Notes: generated from the letters alone by a model not told the origin. Positions 34,956-46,203 are shown, counted from the stretch's first letter. The stretch is 64,000 bases of DNA from Ilyonectria destructans (GCA_020740775.1 JAHEWK010000007.1:2046001-2110000), one strand, 5' to 3'. Numbers and translations are program-made.

Positions 34956-34964
34956 GGTAGTCTT

Positions 34965-35091
34965 TGCGGTTTATGTGGATCGAACACATGACCTTCAGAT
35001 CTTCAGTCTGACGCTCTCTGTCAGTGAAGGTTAGTGATGTATCTCGGAGAGGGATTAATATGGTGACATACCCCAACTGAGCTAAACCCGC
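34965..35091 (-). tRNA. tRNA-Phe (GAA) interrupted in the D-loop by a 54-nt intron-like segment
   Basis: Read on the minus strand from 35091. With the segment 35018-35071 removed, a 73-nt cloverleaf forms: acceptor GCGGGTT/AAACCGC, D-arm GCTC-AGTTGGGA-GAGC, anticodon arm TCAGA-CTGAAGA-TCTGA (anticodon GAA), variable AGGTC, T-arm ATGTG-TTCGATC-CACAT, discriminator A. Box A (TAGCTCAGTTGG) and box B (GTTCGATCC) are both whole. The acceptor stem has one G5:A68 mismatch. The insert sits between GGG and AGAGC and has GTATGT at its 5' end, CACTAAC about 15 bases before its end and GACAG at its 3' end: the three marks of a fungal spliceosomal intron. There is no canonical 37/38 intron. Whether this gene makes a functional tRNA is open. 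Confidence 0.85.
35018..35071 (-). other. Spliceosomal-intron-like insertion inside tRNA-Phe
   Basis: 54 nt on the minus strand, GTATGT...CACTAAC...TGACAG, flanked by GTTGGG and AGAGCG of the D-arm. Exact removal restores the tRNA. Length and signals equal those of the protein-gene introns in this window (44-64 nt). No target-site duplication beyond a possible AG repeat at the 3' junction. Confidence 0.75.
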
Positions 35092-35388
35092 TTTGTTGAG
35101 AGCCGGGATGCTTCATGTGGGTTATCATGCCAAGGTGGAACAGTACTGCGCGCGCCCGCCACTGCACCATCAAGGACTTATTGCGTATTAGTGAATTTGT
35201 GTCAAAGAATGTGTTATTTTATATCTCGTTACTAGCCCTGATGGTTTTCTTTTCTATTTTATTTTTATTTTATGGATACATTCAGTGATAGTTGATATCG
35301 TCAGACTCTCTGCTGTCTCCGGCCGTGATGTTGAATGTGCAAATCTGATCCTATTATCACCTGCTCTTGCTGCTCCAGCCAACGAGCT

Positions 35389-36800
35389 TTAAACCTTGTC
35401 GAATATTCCAGCCAGCCAATCTAGTGTCTCCATAGCAAGTTGTTGTTCAGCACCGAGGGCACAGTGTTCTCCAGCACCAACGTCTGTCTTGAACAAAAAG
35501 TAGTGCGCCTGCTCTCCCAAAAGTCTTGCCATCTCTTCTGGCTGTCCAGGTGCCAGGTGGTCATCTTCCCCCGATGCAACAAAAACGGGCTTCTTGATCT
35601 TGGCGAGTTTCTCTGCGTTGAGGAAGATCTTTCCCGCTTGGTCGAACCATTGATAAGGGTTTGTCGTGTTCCAAGCAAACATGCCTTGATTAATAACCCA
35701 GCGAAACTCCGTGGACAGATCCGGCATCGCAAGGACAGTTTCAACATACTTATTGAAACCAGCCTCATTTCCAGAAGTGTAGAGTTCAATCAACTGGGCC
35801 GGAAACTGCTGCTTAAATGCTGCCTGTATGTCAAGCAGTCCATCGATGGCGAGTACAGCAGCAAGCCGGTGCTCGTGTGTAGCCGCCAAGGGGGCAAGTA
35901 GTCCGCCGTAAGAAATTCCAATCAATGCGACACGGTCAACATCAACATCCTTCCGGGTATGAAGGTAATCAACGATCGGAGTGATGGCCTCCCACCACTC
36001 TGGGATGAAGCCAATGTTCTGGTTACGACGCACGGTCGGCTGCCCAGGACCTTCGTAGGTGATGCAATTCCAGCCACGGTCAATTATTTCGCGACAGGAA
36101 CTGTGGTACAGGGCTTGTTGATTGCCATCGTAACCGGTGCCAACTATAACGGTGGGCAGACGTTCACCGTGGACACGCTCCTTGCCTGGAAGTGTTGGAT
36201 CTGCTGGGTAGAAATAGGCGGGGACCGTGAAGTCAGTGGCCTTCAGCTCGACTTTTGTAGGTGGTCGACGCAGTAGATTGACAGCCTTGTCGAAATCATG
36301 CAGCTGCTGATCCCAGAGAGTGTAGATTCTAGGGTCGGAGATGTTACCATGAAGGAAGAAGTCGGCTGCTCGATAATACGACGACGAACGAAAATAAGCC
36401 TCCCTAGCAGACACCAAGGCATTCCTTTTCTCGGCCTGTTCGCCCATGGCATGGATTTTATCGGCAAGGAAGTTAAACTCCCTATACCAGCTCTCGATAT
36501 TTCTAACTTCGATCTTCGCCGCTGCTCGGAGAATTTCGGATGTCGCAGCGCCTCCTCCGTTCGAGAGGGAGAGATATTCGGAGAGAATAAAGGCGAATTC
36601 GCTGTCTTGACTCAGTTGGTGCATCGACGCCGTCGAGTTCGAGAGCGTAACGTTTGGCGGATAGCCTTGGCTATGTTTGGCATCAGCGGCCTACAACAGC
36701 AAAGTATTAGTCAAAACCACACTTAAATGGCAAAGAGCTGGAGGGGGCATACAATAGCGAAGATTGCGCTCAAGCTTAGGAGATGTTTGGAGGCCCGCAT
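35389..36800 (-). CDS. Secreted alpha/beta hydrolase (DUF1100/dipeptidyl-aminopeptidase-like type)
   Basis: Two exons (36753-36800, 35389-36690), 62-nt intron, 449 residues. Exon 1 encodes MRASKHLLSLSAIFAI, a signal peptide completed by AADA in exon 2. A helical lid region follows (about 60-150; SSSYYRAADFFLHG) and then an alpha/beta hydrolase core: oxyanion loop VIVGTGYDGN, WNCITYEGPGQ, nucleophile GISYGG, acid GEDDHLAPG and His in GAGEHCALG. Similar proteins include 2,6-dihydropseudooxynicotine hydrolase-like C-C or ester hydrolases and fungal prolyl-type peptidases. The substrate cannot be read from the sequence. The lid plus GEHC box is typical of this subgroup. Confidence 0.88.
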
Positions 36801-39277
36801 TTTGTCTTAATGTGGAACGTTGACGTTGGGCTGATGATATAGAGGTGGATGTGAATGGGAGGTGATTCTTCAGTTGGATCCAATGCCAACTTAAATACTA
36901 TTCTGATTGCCAGGCAGAAGATTGACCTAATCACCGACAATTAGTGGGCGTGCGACTCTGCTCGAAACGAATACTGAATTAGTATAAACCACAGCCACAT
37001 AAACACCCGTCTTCCCTTGAATGGCGGTATCCCTGTCTATTCGAATCGATTTCCGAACCGAGATAGCCCTACTTATAGGGCTGGCTGCGCTGCTTGCGCC
37101 ACCATTGGATACGTCAGACGAAGCTCATGTGGAGGCAAATCATGACGATGATGATGGGGATCGCCATCATTTGGACAATAGGGTTTAATCACAGTGTTTT
37201 CGTGGATTCGAATCGATTGCCAAAATTGGGATAGCGCCGTAGGATTGCTTATGCCCCGAATTGTATACGTCAGACAAAATGCCGTTTAAGCCGACTGTGG
37301 TGTTTGTTTGGATCCATTACGGTCAAATTGATCAATTGGATAGTGTTCAAAGCAGTGATGATAATGTTAGTGATTGCTTGTGCCGGTCCTCCGGACCGTC
37401 CGGAAGAGGGATTATCAGACCCCCCTTCCGACTAAGGTCAGGATATCTGCAGAGGTTTCGTAATACAGCGTCATCTTCCAACAGTGTTACTAACTGTAGC
37501 AATCCCACTGTCAGCTAGACCCACACTAGATCGATACTGGCATTCATTGGCTATACGCGATCGACAACGGGTGAGACGGAATCAATCACTATGGATCTTA
37601 TTGCTATGTGATGAACAGATAATCTATTTAATTCCCTATATTCTTTACCACGCGCGACTGCGACCGCTACGAACAAAGTACCACATGTAAATCTGAGTGT
37701 TATATACACTACCTCTCTCTACCTCTCTCCCTCTGATCGCATTAGGAGCCCGGCCCCGTTTCGAAACACGATCAGTCAAAGAGTCTTCAGTATCGAGATT
37801 GAGATCCAATACTAGTTATACTGGGGAGGCTTCCTGTGTGTCGTTGCCTCCTCGCCAAGCCAGATGCGACTCGGACGTCATGCCGAATGGGTCACTATCC
37901 ACTGGAGCTCGGTATTTCAGTTTACGACACACACGCTGATGGCATACCACGGGATCTACAGAGTTGTAGGTATTATGAGCAAAAGCCAGCGTATAATATA
38001 ATTACATGTTCGCACTGGTTGCTGGGCTGATGGGGACTTCCGGAGTTGAGAGCCGAGCTCCGGAACAGTGGCGCAACATCCCGGAGTTGAGTTGTACATG
38101 GGAGGCAGTTCCATCCAGATGTCGCACTGGGTTTAAGTCCGGCATTTTTTCCTCATTCGGTGACAGCCTTCATGTCCTAGTCACATTTAGAGGCTGATTT
38201 GAAAGAAACCGATTATCTCCCCCACAGAATAATCGAGATCCTTATTCCTTGTTATCATGAGAACAAAGAGATATGACATGGCTAAGCCCCAGAGGCGAGT
38301 TGTCTGTAGTCGCAGACAGTTTGTGTGCACCTGTTGAAGCCTCAGGGTCCACGAGTAACTATACCATCACCAACATAACTTCGACCACGTCCGCTCGAAG
38401 TTCGTCGCCATAGGGTTGAAGGTATCTTTGAACATATGACGGCATCACCCTTCTCGCTGCCTTCCAAGCCTTTCTGAACTATTCCATGGTGGATAATTAA
38501 TCACCTTAGGTACCAAAATATCATAGCTGACGGTATGAGAGTCTTGAGGAAATAATATGTTTCCACCAACTTAGCTAGGCCATAGTAGTATCCGCCTACT
38601 GTTCTTGCTCCTTCAGCGCGCTTATACCGCCATCAACATGTTGCTTACCTTGTCCCCTTTGCCCGCGCCTTGGAGGAACCTGTAAATAGAAAGCGACGGG
38701 CGCCGTGTCGCATTAAACTCGGCTTCTTCCAGACGACGGCCGCTTGAAAGATGCACTTTGAGGGGGGCACAACTCAAGAGCCAAGAGTATTGAGCAGGCG
38801 CACGAATTGTTCGGCGGCTATTCCTTCGCACAAGATCAGCCCGAAACATTCCAAGTTCCAGAAGCCGCGGGCTCCAACATGATTGCTAGATATTCCCTCG
38901 TAATTGATGATAGTGCAAAAGAATTGGGAGTGTTAAACAAGACGGCGTCCGACTGTCATCAAATACGCATGCTCATTCAGCACCCGTAAGTGGAGGTTTA
39001 TATCAGCTATTGCAACAAAAGCAGCTAGCTACAAATCAACAACCGGCTCGCCATTTCCCGCATCTGATTAGATGTCTGTTCGCTATGCGTTTTCATTGAC
39101 TAGATGTGATAAATACCGTGCGTTGCATTCGCTCGTAGGTTGGCCAAAGTTGATGTGACAGCAAAACTAGAACGATGACAATAGACTCAATTAACACACC
39201 CCACAACGCGTGGGAGCTCACGGTGCAACATACTTTCGTCTTCCTGCCTGTATGTATCGTCCTTAAAAAGTTCGCCT
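36801..39277. other. Gene-poor region with an imperfect direct repeat
   Basis: About 2.5 kb. Open frames are short, overlap on both strands and match nothing. Two related stretches occur at about 37039-37122 and 37206-37278. Both begin ATTCGAATCGATT and both end ATACGTCAGAC, with GATAGC in between, suggesting a decayed tandem duplication or repeat. A GC-rich palindromic patch (CTCCGGACCGTCCGGAAG) lies near 37390. No gene supported. Confidence 0.45.
37039..37278. repeat. Imperfect direct repeat, two copies
   Basis: Copies at about 37039-37122 and 37206-37278, spacing about 167 bases. Shared blocks: ATTCGAATCGATT, GATAGC, ATACGTCAGAC. Intervening bases differ by substitutions and small gaps. 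Non-coding. Confidence 0.45.
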
Positions 39278-40960
39278 TCAAATATCCTCCTTGTAGATTT
39301 TGTGCGTAATGCGAAGGTATCCTTCTTCATTCGGAGGGCCAGGCTCTGGCATTCCCATCAAACCCGATGGCTCGCCCATAGACAATGCGTTTGTTGTCTG
39401 AGCCAGCATGTCTACCTCCTTGGCAGTAGTCATATCCAATGCGCCAGCCTTCGTGTTCGTGATTTCCAATAGTTGCCATGGAGCCAGGATGGGCATGGAC
39501 TGGAGCGGCTCGGTGTAATTCAGCGCAGGCTGGGGCTTGCCAGGCCAACCGGGTTGCGCCTTGTCAGGCTTTGGCCCGACCACGCCAGACACGCTCATAA
39601 ACATGTAGTCGGCGAACTGACTGCCGTAGCGGACGTACTGGCCGCCGTTGTTCAGGTCAAAGAGATCGCTTACGTTGAGAGAGCGACTCTTGTCAAGCGT
39701 CTGCATCTTGTTGGGAATCTTCACTTTGAGATGAAGACCCATGCCGTTCTCGATGTTGCCACGGTCACACCAGTCAAAGACACCATCAGGGACGGGTACC
39801 ATGTCTTCGATGTTACCGCGGCGCGTTCCTGTAGGATCCAGCCTGAATGACGAGAAGTCTGCGTCGCGAATGTAGAGAGCGACAGGGTCCATGACGGATA
39901 CCGCTACAGGAAGGCGACAAATTGTGTTGACTTCACCACCAATCTAAAAGTATTATTAGCTTTGAAATCACAAAACCATTGCGGGATTCTTACGGTGGGG
40001 TCCGAGTTTCGAGAGGGATTGCCGTACGCAGATGCATCGCCACACAGAGTAATCATACTAGTAACTCTCTCGCCGTACACCAAGTCCTTGCGAGCGACAG
40101 TGGCCTGAGCAGCAATGTCAATCTCGGCACTAAGCGAGTTGTTGATTTGAATCAAGTGAGCGATGGTGCCGGTGTCAGTTAGACCGTTCCACTTGTTGTA
40201 GACGTTGTAGACTCCGTTTTCATCGACAAGATCATCCCCTTCGATGTCATCGGCAAAGTCAGGGTTAAGCTTCTTGTAGATGTTAAGGATTTTGTCGTTC
40301 CTGCCGGGGTTGTCCTTCGAAGGTGGTGTGGCTGGGTGCTTGGACGTCGCGATGGGATTATACTTGGCTAATTCCGTCCAGTACTTGGGAGTTGTTAGCG
40401 CAATGCATACAATATCACATCGCCTATTGTTTCATTGGGCAATATTTGCCATAGAAGATCGTACGTACCTCAGGACCTTCGCAGGTGAAACTGGCAATGA
40501 TCACATCGCCATTCTTCTTCTTCTTGGTGGACCACTCAAGATACTCGTCCATCATCCACCGATCAGGCTCCCCGTTAGGCGTAACATCTCGAGGAGCGAA
40601 TTGATTTTTGGGGTTTTCCGCCCAAGCCCAACGAGCATCATCGGTGGGCTGAGTAATTCTGACCTGTGGAGAGTAAGCCAAGTGCCAGCGTGAATGGGTC
40701 CAAGAAGGTTTAACCTTGAGAGGAAATCCGACCCAAGTGATGGCCACTGGTGGAAGAGATTGATAAAAGGCATGCGTCTTTGGGTTGAAAAATTGAGTCA
40801 ACGGGGTACGATAATACTCCGTGCCTGCGACCCTGCCTGCAATTTCATCATTGAACCAGCCTTCGACTGTCTTATCCCACTCGTTGAGTTGATCGCCCTC
40901 AAAGTCCTTCAAATACGCAGGTGGATGGAATTTATCCAGCTTTGTGACGGTGTCGGCCAT
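39278..40960 (-). CDS. Uncharacterised protein of divergent pair (unit A)
   Basis: Three exons (40469-40960, 39994-40383, 39278-39943), introns 85 and 50 nt, 515 residues. The start at 40960 has CACCATGG context. No signal peptide or membrane segment, so probably cytosolic. Landmarks: KFHPPAYLKDFEGDQLNEW, PRDVTPNGEPDRWMMDEYL, SFTCEGPEYWTELAKYNP, LIQINNSLSAEIDIAAQATV, YGNPSRNSDPTIGGEVNT, VALYIRDADFSSFRLDPTG, QFADYMFMSVSGVV. The RNSDPTIG box with AQATV, and the CEGPEYW box, remind me of unannotated bacterial proteins, but I cannot name a family. Head-to-head with another large unknown gene (42122), 1.16 kb between starts. The end of the coding sequence looks normal. Function unknown. Confidence 0.85.
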
Positions 40961-42121
40961 GGTGAAGGTGTACAAACCTCAAGATGGGATAGAATAAAAC
41001 AAAGACGAACTGTTCAAGGATAACGTCGACCCAACTTGAATTGGATGGTGAAGATGGAGGTTTTGGCAAGGGAATGACATCTTTCATACTTTACAGCGAT
41101 GGGGCCTCCTCTATTACTCAACCTGGGCATTGCCACGGTACTAGCCAAGGGTGGCGTCTGATGTACCGATATCTCACTCTCGAATCACGATCACTAGCAT
41201 AATCTAGCTTTGTCATATTAAGCAGCTGGAACAAGCGAGCACACCTATAGGTCAACTTAGGAATGAGGGGTATGCCACGCACGACGCCGAAACAACTAAA
41301 ACATACTATCGGCTCACTTGACTGACACTCGGATGCAGCTGATAGTACCATTCTCCATTTAAACTAGTGTACAGCGGTCATCATTAACCCTCTTGAGAAA
41401 TCATTAACGACATGCTGCCTTAGAAACAATCGGTGAATAGCAGCTGATGAGCGGTCAGGATTTGGCCGACGGGACTGGATGCCCGTCATCTTTAGAAATG
41501 CGGAGGTGATGAGACATGCACCAAAGTATTGCTTTAGCTGAGCGCTAGCGGCCCGAATATAGCCTCCTGCAGAAATCAGCTAGCCGTGGTAAGCCACATT
41601 AGATAGTGACTACTAATAAAGTGGTCTTTATTGGCTTTTAGACTACTTGGGCGGCCCGGATCTTACGCGTCCATTCCGTCGAGAACCCTAGGTCAAAGCC
41701 CTTCGTGTGGACCCTCTGTTCAGCTGAGCGCTAACGGCCCGAGCCTAGCCAGCCACGGGGCTCAGCCCGCATAGGGCAAGCCATAACAAAAAACTATTAA
41801 CTAATATCGCGATGCTGATTAGTCCATTGGGTTGCGCGAAGGGCCTAGACCTTAGGCGATCATTCTTGTACTGTCTGAGCGTACATGGACTTGCGGTTGA
41901 TGGTCATCAATATTGCTGCAAAGCTTGTCTCGGACAGACATTGTAATGACTAACTCAATTTGATAAACGGAATCGTCATATCTGACAGCCAAACCTCAAC
42001 CCGAAATAATTTACCTTCACGTTCATCTCCTGCGAGTATCGTGCCATATAAGGGTAACATCGCTTTCCACTTTGTCATCACATCTTTCAGTTCAGGGCTC
42101 AGATCCAACAACACCGAGATC
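40961..42121. promoter_or_regulatory. Divergent region between two unknown genes, with decayed repeat
   Basis: 1.16 kb. It holds two copies of a 30-base unit, AGCTGAGCGCTARCGGCCCGA core, at 41535-41564 and 41721-41750. An inverted pair is also present, 41688-41705 (CCTAGGTCAAAGCCCTTCG) and 41836-41856 on the other strand. Otherwise AT-rich. It may be a decayed mobile element between the two promoters. Confidence 0.45.
41535..41856. repeat. Degenerate repeat with direct and inverted parts
   Basis: Direct copies 41535-41564 and 41721-41750 agree at about 25 of 30 bases. An inverted match joins 41688-41705 to 41836-41856 (AAGGGC and CCTARG elements). No coding frame, no transposase. The layout is compatible with a MITE or an LTR scrap. 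Confidence 0.4.
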
Positions 42122-44721
42122 ATGACCAATTCGCTTGGAAACTCTGAAAATCTCAGTGCCGAGCTCTGGTACCGAGAGTTTAACCGTGGTCTTGATGATA
42201 GCAAAACTCCCCCGGAGCCTCGTCCGGATACTGATACCGTTGCGACCGTAGAGCAGCTCGAGACTGACTTTGTCGATCACTGGGGTCAGCGGCTCAAATC
42301 TGACAAGAAGTTCCGGAGTCTCAACACGTACAATGAGCTCATTGAAACTTTCTGGAGTTAGTGACGCTTTGCAAAGCTGTCAAAATTTGTAGCTGACACC
42401 GTACAGACCAAGATGACATCATTGTGCAAACTTATGCCGTTGCCGATGGTCAGACGATTCCCAAGGACAAGCAGAAGCCTTGGTTCAGATCGGAGCTTCG
42501 CTTCTTGTCTCTTGTCATTCCCACTGATGCAAACCACAAGAAGGATGCCAAAGCTCCCATCACTAGCGTGTCATGGGCCCCGTGGTTTGTCCTCATAGCA
42601 GCGTAAGTGATCGAGCCTTAAATATGCAGTCGCAAGCTAACCTACTAAGATCTTCATATATCCACTCTGAGGAGGATATTCTCCACATCATGAGTTGGTC
42701 AACTGAAGATGGTCAGTTCCGATACTATGCGGTACGCACATCAATTCGCCAGCGTCTTTCCCCATTCGTTCAATTCCCTAATCTTCCAATAGCGCGACCT
42801 CATCATGAACCCGAAGGTTAAGCACGGCGAACATGGCTGGGTTTATCTCTGCAGCTCAATGGATGCATTCGCGGAAGACGGCAAGGCCTACATGGGCCCT
42901 CTTAACGGGCACGTCAACGGCGGCCTTGTTATGAAGGAAATTCACAAGTAAGTGTCACCATTGCGATTGCTTTCGTATAAAAAAAAAGACAAGCTGCTAA
43001 CAATGTGACAGGCCGTGGATGCATTGGCTTGTGGGAGGCCGAGGCGTTCAGGATTTACTCAATGAAACACTCCAAAAACAGCTGGGTGCGGCTACGTGGC
43101 TGACGCACCCCGGGTATCCGCCTTTATACGGAGCGAGCGTTCAATCTGGAGAAACTCTCGAAAGAATTGTGCTCGATGCCTTGAGACACTGGTTCACCAG
43201 TCGTCGAAACAAGGATTTCATGGACAATGGCAAAGCGAAAGAGATGCCCGACCACATACAACGCTGGGCCGCTCACTTCTTTCTCTCAACAAGCATCAAC
43301 ATTGCTGCCACATCCAACAACGCCAATATCATCCCTAGCGACTTCTTCTTTGAGTACGAGACCCTGAGGGGATACAGTGATCTCTTGGTGAGTTTGTACC
43401 TCCCTGGCATCGAGAAAGTCCACCGATTGCCATTTGCTCAGGCAACAAAGCACATTGCTAATGTTGATGTTAGCCAAACTCACATCAGCAAAACGTCACG
43501 TGGCAAAAGATTCACGAGCTGCCTGAAATGCCAAAGGCTCTTGAGGAATGGAACAAGCGCCAGATAGTTCTTGGGAACACTCCGGCAAACAGCCAGGCTG
43601 ATTGGTTCAACAATTATTCCATACCATCATTCCAGTACAAGGCATCTTCCTACATGTGGGCGTCACGCGAGCTCAAGCTCTGCACGCTACAAGAGGTGAC
43701 ACCGAACGCGTCTGAGATCGCATTTAAACGCGACACGTTCGCCGGTGGTGTGTTCATGGGAACGCTGGAGAATGGCGAAGAGCGCATCGATGGAGGTGAA
43801 GAGATCCATTTCGCCATCCAGCAGTGGGGCGAAGGTGACAACCCCTGGGTCATTCTTCAGAGCTCCATTGAAGACGCCATGGGCGTTTGGATGGCCCAGA
43901 AGATGTTTCTCGGAGAGGACAAGAAATATGCGCGCTGTCAGCTGTTCTCCAAAAAGACGTTCAACGCCCTCCAGATGGTCGACTTCTGGAACCCCATCTA
44001 TTCGTGGAGGCGCGTGAAGCTGATGCAGTACATCCCAGTCCAGACTAAGCTCAAGGACGAGCCTGTCACTGACCCCGAGGGCGGAGAGGACTACTACACC
44101 TTTGACCTCGAGGAAAGGTTCATTGCTGCCATCGAAGCTCGTGTAGCAGTGGATGGGGAGAGGGACTTGAAATGCCTGCCGGAAACCGCGCCAGAGATTC
44201 TTTTCCTCGAAAATCTGAAGAAGCCACTCATCGAGCACCAGATTCGCATTTCCGACTATACCACCATGGTATCGGACCGGTTGGGAAATTCCAAATGGGT
44301 GTTGGAGTACATGAAGCTGGCGGAATCACGACGACGCATGTTCCGGCCTCTGCCGATGAACTTCTTCGGAAGCAACTTGCCGTACTGTCTCGCCATGAAG
44401 CCGGATGACCCATGGCTTGAGATGACAGAGGGTGGCGCTGTCCAGGAGATATCCGTATACGGCGTGAGAGTTCTGAAGGAATGGCTGGGATCATTGGCTG
44501 GAAACGACCCGAAAGTTCTTCCTGGTCCGCATCACTCGCTACAAGACCTCATTTCGACAAGGAAGGGTAGAATTGGGAATGACAAGCCCGGAACTCCGCG
44601 AGCTTTCCTGCCGAGGCCGTCCACGATGCGCATGGCTTGTCAGCGGTCGATTGCCATCACGAATCCGGAAACTAAGGCGCGACATGGTGGTTGTCCGTTT
44701 TTGAATCGAGCGTCGGCGTAG
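42122..44721 (+). CDS. Uncharacterised protein of divergent pair (unit B)
   Basis: Six exons (42122-42356, 42407-42602, 42650-42731, 42793-42947, 43012-43387, 43474-44721) with introns 50, 47, 61, 64 and 86 nt all join in phase: 763 residues. No signal peptide or clear membrane segment. Landmarks in order: ELETDFVDHWGQRLKSDKKF, SVSWAPWFVLIAAS, HIMSWSTEDGQFRYYARDL, HGWVYLCSSMDAFAEDGKA, GPLNGHVNGGLVMKEIH, PWMHWLVGG, HPGYPPLYGASVQSGE, then a second part with INIAATSNNANIIPSDFFF, KRDTFAGGVFMG and MVDFWNPIYSWRRVKLMQ. It is rich in Trp and His. I recognise no family. Its pairing with unit A suggests a joint role. An upstream start at 41960 is possible but unlikely. Confidence 0.85.
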
Positions 44722-45403
44722 TGGAGATGTGACAGCTCTAGATGTTAGCATGGTGGAAAGATTTGATAGCCAATGAAACCAGGGGCTTTATTGTAATGCT
44801 GATCTCGTAATACGAACCGGGTTGTCCCATGCTTGATGACCAATGCGCTTCTGGCAATCTGCGTCCAGTCCGATGTGACGTAACCGGTGAAGGAAGTTTG
44901 TGTGCTACCGCTGTGTTGTCATTGTGGTTCAGATGCAGTCTCCTGAAACTCACGACCGCGATAAAATTGAACTGTCAGGGGGTAACTTATAACTTCGAAT
45001 TATTCATGAAAGAGGCACGGAGGGATAAGGTGCCTTATCGCAATCCGAGGGATCGAAATGCTGACTAAACATTTCCTCGGGGTGTGGTATCAGCACGTGA
45101 CTTCGCGTTATCTCGCGCCTTCAGGCCTGTACCTGATCCACGCGCGCGCCGTGCGACAGTCGCAACGCCGCTACGGACTCATTTAACTGAGAGCACAAAA
45201 AGCAATCAAAAGCAATATACGATAAGCAACACAGCGCTAAAATGGGGTCATTCCACGCCTTTCCACGGGACCCACCCTCAATTATCAGGGGCCTCTGGAC
45301 ACTCTGGCAACGCAATTGTTTTCTTCTCCTTGACTGAGTCCAGCGAAGACGAAACCCTCACACTACACCATCAACCACAACCATCACAATCACCACAATC
45401 ACC
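44722..45403. other. Intergenic, 5' region of peroxiredoxin gene
   Basis: 682 bases. The last 100 before the peroxiredoxin ATG are CA-rich (ACCACAACCATCACAATCACC), typical of a highly expressed fungal gene's leader. No other gene supported. Confidence 0.45.
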
Positions 45404-46203
45404 ATGTCTACCGCTTTCGTTCAGCGTCCGGCCCCGGACTTTACCGCCACCACCCTCTTCCCCGGAGGCGAGTTCAAGGACATCTCTCTTTCTGAGTACA
45501 AGGGACAATGGTTTGTTGAACCGCGGAGGCGTCGCTTTCCTTCGGATCGCGGCCTCAGCAAACACCTGGAAGATCTGAACCACGGCTAACCTCTCTCTCT
45601 CGCAGGGTCGTCCTCCTCTTCTACCCCATGGACTTCACCTTCGTCTGCCCGACCGAGATCATCCAGTACAACAACGCCCTCGAGCGCTTCCGCGCCATCA
45701 ACACCACCGTGTTCGGCATTTCCACCGACTCGCACTTCTCCCACCTCGCCTGGGTTGAGAAGCCCCGAAAGCAGGGCGGCCTGGGTCCCGACCTGGAGCT
45801 CCCCCTCGTCGCCGACCGATCGCAGAAGATTTCGCGCAGCTACGGCGTCCTCATCGAGGAGGAGGGCATTGCCCTGCGCGGCCTGTTCATCATCGATCCC
45901 AAGGGCGTCCTCAGGCAGATCACCGTCAACGACCTGCCCGTCGGCCGCGACGTCGAGGAGACCATCCGTCTCATCAAGGCTTTCCAGTTCCACGAGGAGC
46001 ACGGCGACGTCTGCCCTGCCGGCTGGCAGGAAGGTGGCAAGGGAATGAAGGCCGACCCCAAGGGCAGCCTGGAGTACTTTGCTGCTCAGGCCGAGGCCAC
46101 CAACGGCAAGGCCACTAACGGCAAGGCCACCAACGGCAATGGCACCAATGGCCATGAGGCAAATGGCAACGGCGAGTCCAGGAAGCGACTCCGCGCAGAG
46201 TAG
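45404..46203 (+). CDS. Typical 2-Cys peroxiredoxin with repeat-rich C-terminal extension
   Basis: Two exons (45404-45510, 45606-46203), 95-nt intron (GTTTGT...CGCAG), 234 residues. Thiol peroxidase reducing H2O2 and organic peroxides with thioredoxin. Peroxidatic Cys50 in [10 protein letters not shown], active-site Arg region, resolving Cys172 in HGDVCPAGW, followed by the YF motif (SLEYFAAQ) that makes eukaryotic enzymes prone to over-oxidation. Unlike the usual form, about 35 residues follow the YF motif: four or five degenerate repeats around ATNGK ([16 protein letters not shown]) ending in the basic SRKRLRAE, which resembles a nuclear-localisation signal. Codon bias in exon 2 is strong for C-ending codons, fitting high expression. 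Confidence 0.93.

Noticed and set aside
37201..37225. GGATTCGAATCG resembling a tRNA T-arm
   Set aside because: No matching acceptor, D- or anticodon arms around it; it belongs to the imperfect repeat at 37039-37278.
39278..44721. LodA/LodB-type (cysteine tryptophylquinone oxidase and flavoprotein) pair
   Set aside because: Neither protein has a FAD-binding GxGxxG start or the LodA N-terminal motif as I know it, so the idea was dropped.
46080..46170. Short regularly spaced repeats at the peroxiredoxin 3' end, considered as a CRISPR-like array
   Set aside because: They are an in-frame coding repeat (ATNGK units) within one exon of a eukaryotic gene.
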